This document shows, piece after piece, positions 11,492 to 21,380 of a stretch of 39,548 bases of DNA; the stretch's first letter is position 1; every line of letters starts with the position of its first letter. The translations under genes and the position numbers were made by a program. The notes under the pieces are model-generated. The model did no database searches. It was not told where the DNA came from and was given only the letters and a program-made list of their open reading frames with translations. This DNA is from Serratia sp. Ag1 (GTDB lineage Bacteria > Pseudomonadota > Gammaproteobacteria > Enterobacterales > Enterobacteriaceae): contig NZ_JQEI01000066.1 in the NCBI RefSeq assembly GCF_000743355.1, positions 1 through 39,548 of the forward strand, in the 5' to 3' direction.

Positions 11492-13569
11492 AAGGCCGCC
11501 TGCTGGATGCCGTCCCTCTTACAACACTTTCCGGGGTTGGAGCCAGCCAGGCAGCTAAACTAGCCAAAATCGGCCTGAATACCATTCAAGATCTCCTGCT
11601 ACACCTGCCTCTGCGTTACGAAGACCGCACCCGCCTTTACCCGATCAACGATCTGTTGCCCGGCATTTTTGCCACGGTAGAGGGGGAAGTGCTGCGCAGC
11701 GATATCAGTTTTGGTCGCCGCCGCATGCTGACCTGCCAGATCAGCGACGGTACTGGCCTTCTCACCCTGCGTTTCTTCAATTTCAACGCCGCGATGAAGA
11801 ACAGCCTGGCGACTGGCCGCCGCATAACGGCTTACGGTGAAATCAAACGCGGCAATCACGGGGCCGAAATCATCCATCCTGAATATCGTATTCAGGGTGA
11901 AAACAGTGAGGTTGAGCTGCAAGAAGCCCTGACACCGGTCTACCCCACCACCGAAGGTGTCCGTCAGGCCACGCTGCGCAAGTTGACCGATCAGGCCCTG
12001 GAACTGTTGCATACCTGTGCCATCGCCGAATTACTGCCAGCAGAACTGAGCGGTGGATTAATCAGCCTGCCGCAGGCGCTACATACCCTGCACCGCCCAC
12101 CGCCGGATATCCAGCTAGCCGATCTGGAGCAGGGTAAACATCCGGCACAGAAACGCCTGATACTGGAAGAACTGCTGGCGCATAATCTCAGCATGTTGGC
12201 CGTACGCGCAGGCGCACAAAGCTATAAAGCCCTGTCGCTGATGCCAGACGATCGGTTGAAAAACCGCTTCCTCGCTCAGTTGCCGTTTGCCCCTACCGGT
12301 GCACAGAACCGCGTGGTCGCTGATATCGAAGCCGATATGCAGAAAGATTTCCCGATGATGCGCCTGGTGCAAGGGGATGTCGGTTCAGGTAAAACCCTGG
12401 TTGCAGCACTGGCCGCCCTGCGTGCTATCGCTCACGGCAAACAGGTGGCACTGATGGCTCCGACCGAACTACTGGCCGAACAGCACGCCAATAACTTCCG
12501 CCAGTGGTTTGAACCACTGGGCATTGAAGTGGGCTGGCTGGCAGGGAAGCAAAAAGGCAAAGCGCGCATCGCGCAACAGGACGCGATCGCCAGTGGGCAA
12601 GTTTCGATGGTGGTAGGAACCCACGCGATCTTTCAGGAGCAGGTTCAGTTCAACGGCCTGGCGTTGGTGATCATCGATGAACAGCACCGCTTTGGTGTAC
12701 ATCAACGGTTGGCCCTGTGGGAAAAGGGTGAAGAACAAGGGTTTCATGCTCACCAATTGATCATGACCGCTACGCCCATCCCGCGCACGCTGGCGATGAC
12801 TGCTTATGCCGATCTCGATACATCCGTTATCGATGAACTGCCGCCCGGCCGCACGCCAGTGACCACCGTGGCTATCCCTGATACCCGGCGGGCCGATATC
12901 ATTCAGCGGGTAAAAAGCGCCTGTATAGAAGAAAATCGCCAAGCGTATTGGGTTTGTACGCTGATCGAAGAATCTGACCTGCTGGAAGCTCAGGCAGCAG
13001 AAGCCACTTGGGAAGAGCTGAAAGCGGCCTTGCCGGAACTGAAAGTGGCTCTGGTACATGGCCGCATGAAAGCGCCGGAGAAACAGGCAGTGATGCAGGC
13101 CTTCAAACAGGGTGAATTGCAGTTACTGGTCGCCACCACGGTGATTGAGGTGGGCGTAGACGTGCCCAATGCCAGCCTGATGATTATCGAAAACCCGGAG
13201 CGGCTCGGGCTGGCGCAGTTACACCAGCTACGTGGCCGCGTTGGCCGTGGTGCCGTCGCTTCTCATTGTGTGTTGCTGTATAAAACCCCGCTCAGCAAAA
13301 CAGCGCAAAAACGCCTTCAGGTACTGCGCGACAGTAACGATGGCTTTGTGATTGCCCAGCGCGATCTGGAAATTCGTGGACCAGGCGAATTGCTGGGCAC
13401 GCGCCAAACCGGCAGTGCAGAATTCCGAGTCGCCGATCTGCTGCGCGATCAGGCGATGATCCCAGAAGTTCAGCGCGTAGCCCGCCATATTCACCAGCAT
13501 TATCCCCAACATGCTCACGCCCTGATTGAGCGCTGGCTGCCCGAAACCGCCCGCTATTCTAACGCCTGA
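11488..13569 (+). CDS. recG: ATP-dependent DNA helicase RecG
   Basis: Branch-migration helicase, 693 residues as in E. coli, that remodels stalled forks and R-loops. The N-terminal wedge (about 60-150) is followed by two helicase lobes with Walker A VQGDVGSGKTL, the DEQH box LVIIDEQHRFG, the TATPIPRTLAMT motif, and the C-terminal QLRGRVGRG. The start MKGRLLDAVPL at 11488 matches the family and overlaps the trmH stop. The frame opens further upstream at 11452, inside trmH, but that segment has no similarity. It is last in the gmk operon. Confidence 0.98.
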   Translation: MKGRLLDAVPLTTLSGVGASQAAKLAKIGLNTIQDLLLHLPLRYEDRTRLYPINDLLPGIFATVEGEVLRSDISFGRRRMLTCQISDGTGLLTLRFFNFNAAMKNSLATGRRITAYGEIKRGNHGAEIIHPEYRIQGENSEVELQEALTPVYPTTEGVRQATLRKLTDQALELLHTCAIAELLPAELSGGLISLPQALHTLHRPPPDIQLADLEQGKHPAQKRLILEELLAHNLSMLAVRAGAQSYKALSLMPDDRLKNRFLAQLPFAPTGAQNRVVADIEADMQKDFPMMRLVQGDVGSGKTLVAALAALRAIAHGKQVALMAPTELLAEQHANNFRQWFEPLGIEVGWLAGKQKGKARIAQQDAIASGQVSMVVGTHAIFQEQVQFNGLALVIIDEQHRFGVHQRLALWEKGEEQGFHAHQLIMTATPIPRTLAMTAYADLDTSVIDELPPGRTPVTTVAIPDTRRADIIQRVKSACIEENRQAYWVCTLIEESDLLEAQAAEATWEELKAALPELKVALVHGRMKAPEKQAVMQAFKQGELQLLVATTVIEVGVDVPNASLMIIENPERLGLAQLHQLRGRVGRGAVASHCVLLYKTPLSKTAQKRLQVLRDSNDGFVIAQRDLEIRGPGELLGTRQTGSAEFRVADLLRDQAMIPEVQRVARHIHQHYPQHAHALIERWLPETARYSNA

Positions 13570-13573
13570 TTCT

Positions 13574-13600
13574 GTCGCCCTCACCTGCAGAGAAGGCGAC
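13574..13600. terminator. Weak hairpin between recG and gltS
   Basis: GTCGCC (13574-13579) pairs with GGCGAC (13595-13600) across a 15-nt loop between the converging recG and gltS genes. It is followed on the plus strand only by CTCATTT. Confidence 0.35.
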
Positions 13601-13605
13601 CTCAT

Positions 13606-14808
13606 TTAGCCAAACATCGGCAGCATCAGATACAGCTTAATCACGATGGCATTGGCGATATCAATGAAAAATGCCCCAACCATTGGCACAACAAGGAATG
13701 ACAGGTGCGAAGGGCCAAAGCGCTCGGTAATCGCCTGCATGTTGGCAATCGCGGTTGGCGTCGCCCCCATGCCAAAACCACAGTGCCCAGCAGCCAGCAC
13801 CGCAGCATCATAGTTTCTCCCCATTACGCGATAGGTCACAAAAATCGCATACAGCGCCATCACCAGCGCTTGCACCACCAGAATCGCCAGCATCGGTAGT
13901 GCGAGAGAAGCCAGCTCCCACAAACGCAGGCTCATTAGCGCCATCGCCAAAAAGAGAGACAGGCTGACGTTACCCAGCACCGAAACAGCACGCTCAAACA
14001 CCGTATAGAAACCGGTGACTGACAGCGTGTTGCTGAGGATCACCCCAACAAACAGGACGCAAACAAAAGTGGGTAACTCGAAGGCGCTGCCATTGAGTAA
14101 CCCAAAAATAAACTTCCCGAGACTCAGGCAGATCGCAATCATGGCAATGGTTTCAATCATCACCAGTGAAGTGATCATGCGGCCACTTTCCGGCTTTTCA
14201 AAACCGCTCGGTTGCACGCTATCTTCCGGCGACCCTTCCGGGGTTGAGGAGTGTTTCACCAGATAACGTGCCACTGGGCCACCGATCAATCCCCCCAAAA
14301 CCAAGCCGAAGGTGGCGCAGGCTATCGCGACCTCTGTCGCATTCTCAAACCCATAGCGTTCAATAAACACTTTGCTCCAGGCAGCGCCTGTCCCGTGGCC
14401 ACCAGAAAGTGTGATCGAGCCCGCGATCAATCCCATCAACGGATTCAAACCGAGCATTTTCGCCATACCAATCCCAATGGCATTCTGCACCAGCAGCAAG
14501 CCCAGAACGACAAACACGAACACAAACAGTGCCTTGCCCCCGGCACGCAAACGCGCCAGGTTGGCGTTCAGGCCGATGGTGGCGAAAAAAGCCAGCATCA
14601 ACGGGTCTCTCAGCGACATATCAAAGCTGACTTCCCAATTGGCAGTTTTTTTCACCAGCAGCAACAGCAGTGCGACCAGCAAGCCACCCGCAACCGGAGC
14701 CGGAATAGTATATTTTCTCAACAAAGGGATGGAACGTACACATTTGCCCCCAAGGAGCAAAACCAGTGTGGCAGCCACTAAAGTGCCGTAGGTATCGAGA
14801 TGGAACAT
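13606..14808 (-). CDS. gltS: Sodium/glutamate symporter GltS
   Basis: Inner-membrane Na+-coupled glutamate carrier (ESS family), 400 residues (E. coli 401). The N-terminus MFHLDTYGTLVAATLVLLLG begins the first of many membrane segments. The inverted-topology halves each carry a glycine-rich re-entrant loop: SITLSGGHGTGAAWSKVF in the first half and AGHCGFGMGATPTAIANM in the second. A soluble linker lies around SSTPEGSPEDSVQPSGFEKP. The ATG has GGAG eight bases upstream. It is divergent from xanP across 237 bases in which I see no clear operator. Confidence 0.96.
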   Translation of the reverse strand: MFHLDTYGTLVAATLVLLLGGKCVRSIPLLRKYTIPAPVAGGLLVALLLLLVKKTANWEVSFDMSLRDPLMLAFFATIGLNANLARLRAGGKALFVFVFVVLGLLLVQNAIGIGMAKMLGLNPLMGLIAGSITLSGGHGTGAAWSKVFIERYGFENATEVAIACATFGLVLGGLIGGPVARYLVKHSSTPEGSPEDSVQPSGFEKPESGRMITSLVMIETIAMIAICLSLGKFIFGLLNGSAFELPTFVCVLFVGVILSNTLSVTGFYTVFERAVSVLGNVSLSLFLAMALMSLRLWELASLALPMLAILVVQALVMALYAIFVTYRVMGRNYDAAVLAAGHCGFGMGATPTAIANMQAITERFGPSHLSFLVVPMVGAFFIDIANAIVIKLYLMLPMFG

Positions 14809-15045
14809 CTCAAGTACTCCGTGTCAGATTCGATATACAATAAATTATAAACCATAATTTTAGTCAGGCTTTTAACGCATTGAACAATAAAATATTAGTG
14901 GAAAAGGCTAATAGTTAAAGGAAAAATGAACGAAAATGTGACAATCACGCTGTCGGTTTCAACAAAAATATTAATGCGCAACCGTTTGCTTTTGTGATTC
15001 GGATCATTAAAATGCTTCCTTTGCCGTTTCAGGGAACGCCACACC

Positions 15046-16440
15046 ATGTCCATCCAATCTGCTGAGCTTGATACCGCGCAACAGGCAACAGCAACCTCCC
15101 CACGCACCAGTGAACTGATTTATCGTCTGGAAGATCGCCCGCCGTTGCCGCAAACCCTGTTTGCGGCCGGTCAGCATCTGCTGGCAATGTTTGTCGCCGT
15201 GATCACTCCGGCCCTGTTGATCTGCCAGGCACTCGGTTTGCCAGCGCAAGATACCCAGCACATCATCAGTATGTCGCTGTTTGCTTCAGGTTTGGCCTCG
15301 ATTCTGCAAATCAAAACCTGGGGCCCGGTGGGTTCTGGCCTACTGTCCATTCAAGGCACCAGCTTTAACTTTGTCTCACCGTTGATTATGGGTGGGCTGG
15401 CGCTGAAAAATGGTGGGGCCGACGTCCCAACCATGATGGCGGCACTGTTTGGCACACTGATGGTCGCTTCCTGCACTGAAATCCTGTTATCAAGGGTGCT
15501 GCACCTGGCGCGTCGCATTATTACTCCGCTGGTATCCGGTATTGTGGTGATGATCATTGGCCTTTCGCTGATTCAGGTGGGCCTCACGTCCATCGGCGGG
15601 GGTTATGCAGCCATGAACGACAATACCTTTGGCGCACCGAAAAACCTGCTGTTGGCGGGTGTCGTGCTGGTGGTCATCATTCTGCTTAACCGCCAACGCA
15701 ATCCTTACCTGCGTGTGGCTTCGCTGGTGATCGCTATGGCGGTAGGGTATCTGCTAGCCTGGGCGATGGGCATGCTGCCGGAAACCCAACCCGCTACCTC
15801 TGCTGCCACGATCAATATTCCAACGCCGCTGTATTACGGTTTGGGTTTTGACTGGAACCTGCTGTTGCCACTGATGCTGATCTTTATGGTGACCTCGCTG
15901 GAGACCATTGGTGATATCACAGCCACCTCCGACGTTTCCGAACAACCGGTCAGCGGCCCGCTGTATATGAAGCGCCTGAAAGGTGGCGTGCTGGCCAACG
16001 GCCTGAATTCGATGCTGTCCGCTGTGTTCAACACCTTCCCTAACTCCTGCTTTGGCCAGAATAACGGGGTGATCCAACTCACTGGCGTGGCCAGCCGCTA
16101 CGTTGGCTTTGTCGTCGCGCTGATGCTGATTGTTCTTGGGTTGTTCCCTGCGGTAGCCGGTATTGTGATGCATATTCCAGAACCTGTGCTGGGTGGTGCC
16201 ACCATTGTGATGTTCGGTACCATCGCCGCTTCCGGCGTGCGCATCGTTTCCCGCGAGACCCTGAACCGCCGGGCGATCATGATTATGGCACTGTCGCTGG
16301 CGGTCGGAATGGGCGTTTCTCAGCAACCACTGATCCTGCAATTTGCACCAGATTGGCTGAAAACCCTGTTCTCTTCCGGCATCGCCGCCGGGGGAATCAC
16401 AGCCATTGTCTTGAACCTGCTGTTCCCGCAGGAAAAATAA
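15046..16440 (+). CDS. xanP: Xanthine:H+ symporter XanP
   Basis: Inner-membrane xanthine permease of the NCS2 (NAT) family, 464 residues (E. coli 463). The family signature lies in the core: [17 protein letters not shown], then the NAT motif region [17 protein letters not shown] and [19 protein letters not shown]. The N-terminal cytoplasmic stretch is followed by [20 protein letters not shown], as in the E. coli protein. E. coli XanP has Cys in FAACQHLL where this one has Gly (FAAGQHLL). It is followed by a strong terminator at 16463-16496, so it is a single-gene unit. Confidence 0.96.
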   Translation: MSIQSAELDTAQQATATSPRTSELIYRLEDRPPLPQTLFAAGQHLLAMFVAVITPALLICQALGLPAQDTQHIISMSLFASGLASILQIKTWGPVGSGLLSIQGTSFNFVSPLIMGGLALKNGGADVPTMMAALFGTLMVASCTEILLSRVLHLARRIITPLVSGIVVMIIGLSLIQVGLTSIGGGYAAMNDNTFGAPKNLLLAGVVLVVIILLNRQRNPYLRVASLVIAMAVGYLLAWAMGMLPETQPATSAATINIPTPLYYGLGFDWNLLLPLMLIFMVTSLETIGDITATSDVSEQPVSGPLYMKRLKGGVLANGLNSMLSAVFNTFPNSCFGQNNGVIQLTGVASRYVGFVVALMLIVLGLFPAVAGIVMHIPEPVLGGATIVMFGTIAASGVRIVSRETLNRRAIMIMALSLAVGMGVSQQPLILQFAPDWLKTLFSSGIAAGGITAIVLNLLFPQEK

Positions 16441-16462
16441 CCAATTCTCTCCAGAATAGAAA

Positions 16463-16496
16463 AATGGCCGGTAGCGAACAGCTATCGGCCATTTTT
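16463..16496 (+). terminator. Intrinsic terminator of xanP
   Basis: AATGGCCGGTAGC, loop GAACA, GCTATCGGCCATT, then a T run. The long stem (one mismatch or wobble) and T tract make this a strong rho-independent terminator. Confidence 0.9.
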
Positions 16497-16586
16497 TATT
16501 GTCTTTCAGGCTATTATTGCACTTGAGCTAACGGGATAATTGCGGCATAAACTGGATATCTTTTCTGACCGCTACGGATTCGGACG

Positions 16587-18251
16587 ATGAAATTTATCGG
16601 AAAACTGTTGCTGACGTTGTTACTGCTGGTGGCGCTCGCCGTAGTGCTGCTATACGTCTTGGGGCAAACACGCTGGGCTGCGGGCTGGATGAGCCGTTGG
16701 ATCAGCAATAACAGTGAATACCGCCTATCGGTGGAAAAAATCACCCACTCATGGAGCAAACCTGGGCAAATCACGCTGGAAGATGTCACCCTGGCTCAGG
16801 CTGACCAGCCACAGGCGTTAGCCGCCAAGCAGGTGGATTTTGCCTTTAGCCTGCGGCAAATCACTGAACCCGGTTACTTCAGCAGTGTGACGCTGCGTGA
16901 CGGGACACTCAACGCACAATCACAGCAAAGCATCAGCTTGCCGTTCAAAGCAGACACACTGCAGTTGAGCAACATGGCGTTGCAATCCAACCATGCAGAC
17001 TGGCGCTTGAATGCTCAAAAAGTGAATGCCGGGATCACTCCTTGGCAGCCGACAATCGCTCATGTGCTGGGTGCAAACTACCAGTTTCAATTCAGTGCGG
17101 GCCTGATGGTGTTAAACGGTGTTCCAGCTTCACAGGTGCTGGTGCAAGGTGAAGTCAGGCAAGATCAGCTGATTCTGAGCGATTTCGGTGCCGATCTGGC
17201 CCAAGGCGATCTGACCGGCGTTGCCAGCCGGGCCGCTGACGGTAGCTGGCTGGTCGAGCGCCTGCGCCTGAGTAACGTGCGCCTGCAAACCCCACTGACG
17301 CTGGAACAGCTCTGGGAGCGGGTTATTGCACTACCACCGATCACGGTGAAGCGCTTTGATTTGATTGATGCGCGCCTGGAAGGAGAAGATTGGGCAATTA
17401 ACGATCTCGATTTATCGCTGCAAAACGTCACGTTCCAACAGGGTGATTGGAGTAGCCAGGAGGGAACGCTCAGTTTTAACGCAGGCGATCTTATCTACGG
17501 TAATTTCCATCTGGTCGATCCGATCATCAATATGCAACTGTCTCCAGCTGGTGCCACCATCCAACAGTTCACCACCCGTTGGGAAGGTGGGCTGTTACGC
17601 ACTTCCGGTCATTGGCAGCGGGCTAACAAGCGCTTGCAACTCGATGAAGTGGCCATGGCCGCGCTGGAGTATACCTTGCCCATTAATTGGCGGGCACTCT
17701 GGTTGCAGCCACTACCTAGCTGGTTGGCACAGGTGTATATCGGCAAACTGACGACCAATCGTAATCTGATTATCGATATCAACCCGGATTTCCCTTTCCA
17801 GATCACTGCGCTGGATGGTTACGGCAGCAACCTGCTGCTGGCCAACGATCATCAATGGGGCATCTGGTCCGGTTCGTTGAAGCTCAATGGCAGCGATGCT
17901 ACCTTCAACAAGGTTGACGTGCGTCGCCCTTCTCTGGCTCTGGAAGCCGACGCGCAGCAGATCAACGTTACCGAACTGAGCGCCTTTATGCCGGATGGCC
18001 TGTTGGACGCCAAAGCCAACGTCAGCCAGCAACCCGGCAAACCATTTACGCTGTCTTTTGATGGGCGCTCAGTGCCATTAAATACCTTACAGCAGTGGGG
18101 ATGGCAGCCGGTGCCGTTAGAAGGCGAGGGTAACCTGCAATTGCAGTTGAAAGGGATGCTGAACGGGGATGGGCCGTTCAAGTCTTCACTGCAGGGCCAC
18201 TTGCAGGCCACCAGCAAAGAAGGGCAAACGCTAGAACAACAACTACCGTAA
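16587..18251 (+). CDS. yicH: AsmA-family protein YicH
   Basis: 554 residues (E. coli YicH 569). An N-terminal membrane anchor (MKFIGKLLLTLLLLVALAVV and onward) is followed by a long beta-rich periplasmic region. This is the AsmA architecture, whose larger members (TamB, YhdP, YdbH) form lipid-transfer bridges between the membranes. Conserved stretches include LPFKADTLQL, DLSLQNVTF, TRWEGGLLRTSGHW and LIIDINPDFPFQ then ITALDGYG. The specific role of YicH is not established. The C-terminus is slightly shorter than in E. coli. The xanP-yicH order is that of E. coli; beyond it, this window switches to a different E. coli block. Confidence 0.92.
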   Translation: MKFIGKLLLTLLLLVALAVVLLYVLGQTRWAAGWMSRWISNNSEYRLSVEKITHSWSKPGQITLEDVTLAQADQPQALAAKQVDFAFSLRQITEPGYFSSVTLRDGTLNAQSQQSISLPFKADTLQLSNMALQSNHADWRLNAQKVNAGITPWQPTIAHVLGANYQFQFSAGLMVLNGVPASQVLVQGEVRQDQLILSDFGADLAQGDLTGVASRAADGSWLVERLRLSNVRLQTPLTLEQLWERVIALPPITVKRFDLIDARLEGEDWAINDLDLSLQNVTFQQGDWSSQEGTLSFNAGDLIYGNFHLVDPIINMQLSPAGATIQQFTTRWEGGLLRTSGHWQRANKRLQLDEVAMAALEYTLPINWRALWLQPLPSWLAQVYIGKLTTNRNLIIDINPDFPFQITALDGYGSNLLLANDHQWGIWSGSLKLNGSDATFNKVDVRRPSLALEADAQQINVTELSAFMPDGLLDAKANVSQQPGKPFTLSFDGRSVPLNTLQQWGWQPVPLEGEGNLQLQLKGMLNGDGPFKSSLQGHLQATSKEGQTLEQQLP

Positions 18252-18254
18252 TCA

Positions 18255-18283
18255 ATCCAGGCCCGGCAAAACCGGGCCTGGAT
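18255..18283. terminator. Convergent perfect hairpin between yicH and fabY
   Basis: ATCCAGGCCCGG, loop CAAAA, CCGGGCCTGGAT: a perfect 12-bp stem centred between converging genes. Neither side has a T tract, so it may block transcription or protect mRNA ends rather than act as a classic terminator. Confidence 0.6.
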
Positions 18284-18288
18284 GACAG

Positions 18289-19236
18289 TTAACTGGCTAT
18301 CGCCTCGGAACCGCCTTTGTCCAACGGCTCATCAGGTTCAGCAGGCAGCACCATATAGGTGCCCTCAAAAATTGCCCCTTTATCCTCATCACCGAATAAA
18401 TGCACTTCCGCCTGCACGCGCGCCCGGCGGCCACGCGCCAAGCGAGCGAGATCGCCGCTGAGTGAACTGAGATCCGCCACGGCTCGCGGGCGGCCAGTGA
18501 TCGGTTTGCTGTAACGGATATGGGCATCCGCCAGAATAATGGTGCCGCCAAGATGGCGCTCACGCAGCAGCAACCAGATCAACCCCCAAGCAGTTAACGT
18601 CGCCAATGAAAACAGGCTACCGGCAAACAGCGTATGGTGCGGGTTCTGATTGCCCACCTCTGGCATGGTGGTGACAAAACGCTGGCCGGTATACTGGCTG
18701 ATGCGCACCCCCATCTTTTCGCTCAGCGGAATATGCTCGTACCAAGCCTGTTGCAGTTGGCCACACCAGTCAGGGCGATGCAGGATATCATCCAGCGTTG
18801 CTACCGGTTTAATCATCAGGTAATGGCGCACTGGCGTAGTTTGCGGTGCAGTAATCTCGCCCTGATTGACAAAGCCCAGTTTGGCAAAGAAATCGACGGC
18901 ATCCTCACGTGCGCTACACACCACCCGCTTTACCCCTTCCTGACGTGCGACCGATTCCAGGGTCATCGCTACCAGCGTACCCAGGCCTTTATCTTGTAAC
19001 GTGGGATCGACCGCCAGAAAGCGGATAGCGGCTTCATTATCTGCATTAATATACAGCCGCCCAATCGCCACGATCTTGCCAGCCTCATCCACCACCATCT
19101 GGTGGTGCGCCATCGCGTCGTAAGCATCCTTTTCCGAACCCACTGGCTGGTGCAATGGCTTGCGCAGCATTTCCCAACGAAACTGGTAATACGCTTTCAG
19201 TTCTTGTTCTGTTACGGGGACTCGTAGGTGATACAT
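18289..19236 (-). CDS. fabY: FabY (YiiD): acetyltransferase-thioesterase fusion
   Basis: 315 residues (E. coli 329). An N-terminal GNAT domain (about 1-145) has the acetyl-CoA-binding pattern [17 protein letters not shown] and [11 protein letters not shown]. The C-terminal half (about 165-305) is a YiiD-type hotdog thioesterase-like domain with [20 protein letters not shown] and [19 protein letters not shown]. In E. coli, FabY is reported to allow fatty-acid initiation when FabH is missing; the exact reaction is not fully settled. It starts at the ATG at 19236 after AAGG. It is the last gene of a same-strand run yihX-yihY-dtd-fabY, 23 bases after dtd. Confidence 0.88.
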   Translation of the reverse strand: MYHLRVPVTEQELKAYYQFRWEMLRKPLHQPVGSEKDAYDAMAHHQMVVDEAGKIVAIGRLYINADNEAAIRFLAVDPTLQDKGLGTLVAMTLESVARQEGVKRVVCSAREDAVDFFAKLGFVNQGEITAPQTTPVRHYLMIKPVATLDDILHRPDWCGQLQQAWYEHIPLSEKMGVRISQYTGQRFVTTMPEVGNQNPHHTLFAGSLFSLATLTAWGLIWLLLRERHLGGTIILADAHIRYSKPITGRPRAVADLSSLSGDLARLARGRRARVQAEVHLFGDEDKGAIFEGTYMVLPAEPDEPLDKGGSEAIAS

Positions 19237-19259
19237 AGACGCCTTCTCTCTTATGATAC

Positions 19260-19697
19260 TTATACTTGCAGCCAGAACGTCACCGGGCCATCGTTCACCA
19301 GCGCGACTTTCATGTCAGCAGCAAACTCACCGGTCTGGGTTTCCACACCGCGCTCGCGGCACTGGCCAACAAAATACTGGTACAGCCGATCGGCGTCGCT
19401 CGGCGCGGCACCGCGTGAAAAGCTCGGGCGCATACCTTTTTGCGTGTCGGCCACCAGAGTGAACTGCGACACCACCAGCACGCTGCCACCAGCCTGCTGT
19501 ACGTTGAGATTCATCTTGTCGTTCTCATCGCCAAAAATGCGGTATCCCAGCACCCGCTCGCACAAGCGTTCGGCTTTCTGTTCGTCATCGCCCGCCTCAA
19601 CGCCTAACAACACTAACAAACCGGGGCCAATCTTGCCTACCGTCTCACCTTCAACCACCACGCTAGCGTTTAACACCCGCTGAATTAACGCAATCAT
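19260..19697 (-). CDS. dtd: D-aminoacyl-tRNA deacylase
   Basis: 145 residues, the same length as E. coli Dtd. It hydrolyses D-amino acids (and glycine) mischarged on tRNA. The two hallmark motifs are present: [19 protein letters not shown] (SQxTL) and the cross-subunit Gly-cis-Pro motif [11 protein letters not shown] at the C-terminus. It opens [17 protein letters not shown]. Its ATG overlaps the yihY stop (ATGA), indicating translational coupling. Confidence 0.97.
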   Translation of the reverse strand: MIALIQRVLNASVVVEGETVGKIGPGLLVLLGVEAGDDEQKAERLCERVLGYRIFGDENDKMNLNVQQAGGSVLVVSQFTLVADTQKGMRPSFSRGAAPSDADRLYQYFVGQCRERGVETQTGEFAADMKVALVNDGPVTFWLQV

Positions 19698-20572
19698 AAC
19701 TGCTCTTCCTGCTGCCGTTTTTGCTGTTGCTGATACAGACGATACTCACTCAAGGTTGCGGTGATTTCGGCACCCAGTAACACGATACACCAACTCCAGT
19801 ACACCCATAAAAATAAAATGGGGATCACCGCCAGCACGCCATAGATCAACTGATAAGACGGGAACATAGTGACATAAAACGCAAAAGCCTTTTTGCCCAG
19901 TTCGAACAGTACACCAGCCACTAGCGCACCAACCAGCGCATCTTTCGGCGGCACCCGCACGGTGGGAACGATACTGTACAGCAGCCAAAAAGAGATCCAC
20001 GACAGGAGCAGCGGAAAAATGCGCAATGTCTCATCCACCAGGCCATTGACGCCGGTTTGCGCCAGCCAGTTCAACGACAGCAGGTAAGAGCTGATCGCCA
20101 TGCTGGCCCCGACCAACAGCGGCCCCAGGGTTAACACCATCCAGTAAACGGCGAAGGAAAACACGATTGGGCGTTTGTTTTTACTGCGCCAAATGGTGTT
20201 CAGTACCGAATCCACTGAAGAGATCAGCAATAACGCGGTGATGATCAAACCGCAGGCCCCTACCGCGGTCATCCTGCTGGAATTGGCAACGAACTGCTCA
20301 AGGTATTGCTGAATCACATTACCGGCAGCGGGCATAAAGTTGGTGAAAATAAAGCGTTTCAGCTGGATGCTGATGTCAGAAAACATCGGAAAAGCAGCAA
20401 ATAAAGCAAACACCACGGCGATCAGCGGCACCAGCGACAGCAAAGAAACATAGGCCAGATGGCCTGCCAGCATGGTCAGGCCATCGCTATCAATACGCTT
20501 CATCAGCAACCGCCCGTAGGTAACCCCGGGCTTAAGCGACGCAGGCAGCTTTTTTTGGCGGAAAAACGACAT
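19694..20572 (-). CDS. yihY: YihY/BrkB-family inner-membrane protein
   Basis: 292 residues from ATG 20572, which has AAGGAG five bases upstream; a GTG at 20578 is directly against that site and less likely. It has six or so hydrophobic segments, among them [55 protein letters not shown] and [21 protein letters not shown] short charged C-terminal tail ends [12 protein letters not shown]. The family was once annotated as ribonuclease BN in error; its true function is unknown. The overlap with dtd suggests joint expression. Confidence 0.93.
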   Translation of the reverse strand: MSFFRQKKLPASLKPGVTYGRLLMKRIDSDGLTMLAGHLAYVSLLSLVPLIAVVFALFAAFPMFSDISIQLKRFIFTNFMPAAGNVIQQYLEQFVANSSRMTAVGACGLIITALLLISSVDSVLNTIWRSKNKRPIVFSFAVYWMVLTLGPLLVGASMAISSYLLSLNWLAQTGVNGLVDETLRIFPLLLSWISFWLLYSIVPTVRVPPKDALVGALVAGVLFELGKKAFAFYVTMFPSYQLIYGVLAVIPILFLWVYWSWCIVLLGAEITATLSEYRLYQQQQKRQQEEQL

Positions 20573-20622
20573 ATCCACTCCTTGAAGATCGGTTTCTACG
20601 CCTTAAGCTTAACGTGTGGTGG

Positions 20623-21213
20623 TCATTGAGCAAAATAAGCTGGGATCACCTGCCGATCGACAACCTGCACCGCTTTTATCCCCAGCGCTTCAGCCGCCGC
20701 CACGTTGGCGGCAACGTCATCGAAAAACACCGCCTGATCCGCAGGGATATTTTCTGCAGCCAGCACATGTTGGTAAATATTGGCATCAGGTTTGCGCATA
20801 CCGATGTCTTGCGACAGGTACATATGATCAGCAGCTTCGGCGACCTGCGGGTAATGCTGCGGCCAGTAGTTGCAGTGCAGGCGGTTGGTATTCGACAGCA
20901 CCACCACCCGGTGCCCCTCTTTACGCAAGCGATGCATAATGTCGATCACCTCTGGGCGCAGAGCAACAAACACCGCCTGCCAGCCGGTAGCAAACTGTTC
21001 AAAACTGAGCGCAACCCCCATCTCATCACACAGTTTGGCAGCGAAATCTTCGTCGCTGATTTCACCGCGTTCGTGCTGCTGGAAGACTTCTCCCATGCTG
21101 AAACGATCGGTCAACGTCGCTAGCGGTGTGCCACTGAGATTACTCCACACCCCCAGTACACGTTTAAAATCGATATCGACGATCACATTACCTAAATCAA
21201 AGATATACAGCAT
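20623..21213 (-). CDS. yihX: HAD phosphatase YihX (alpha-D-glucose-1-phosphate phosphatase)
   Basis: 196 residues (E. coli 199). Haloacid dehalogenase superfamily, with motif I FDLGNVIVDIDF near the N-terminus (nucleophile Asp6), motif II VVVLSNTNRLH, and motif IV in VFFDDVAANVAAAEALG. E. coli YihX (HAD4) preferentially hydrolyses alpha-D-glucose-1-phosphate. I chose ATG 21213 because AGGAGAGG lies just upstream and the family starts there; the frame opens at 21324 with unrelated residues. In E. coli a sulfoquinovose gene cluster lies between yihX and typA, and it is absent here. Confidence 0.94.
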   Translation of the reverse strand: MLYIFDLGNVIVDIDFKRVLGVWSNLSGTPLATLTDRFSMGEVFQQHERGEISDEDFAAKLCDEMGVALSFEQFATGWQAVFVALRPEVIDIMHRLRKEGHRVVVLSNTNRLHCNYWPQHYPQVAEAADHMYLSQDIGMRKPDANIYQHVLAAENIPADQAVFFDDVAANVAAAEALGIKAVQVVDRQVIPAYFAQ

Positions 21214-21327
21214 AGTCCTCTCCTGATGGGCCAGTGAGATTTTACTGTAACGGGAAAAGTTAAGGCTGAACAGGGAACAAGGAGGAAAAGCGCACGACAC
21301 GCCGCAAAAACAGGGGAAAGACAAAGG

Positions 21328-21358
21328 AAAAACTCAGGGCGCCTTGACGCGCCCTAAG
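21328..21358 (-). terminator. Intrinsic terminator of typA
   Basis: Read on the minus strand: CTTAGGGCGC, a loop around GTCAAG, GCGCCCTGAG, then TTTTTCC. A 10-bp stem with one G-T pair and a T run, 23 bases past the typA stop. Confidence 0.8.
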
Positions 21359-21380
21359 CATTGCGGATTGAATCGGCTGA

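Noticed and set aside
15754-16341. 195-residue frame antisense to xanP
   Set aside because: Histidine- and glutamine-rich shadow of a membrane-protein gene.
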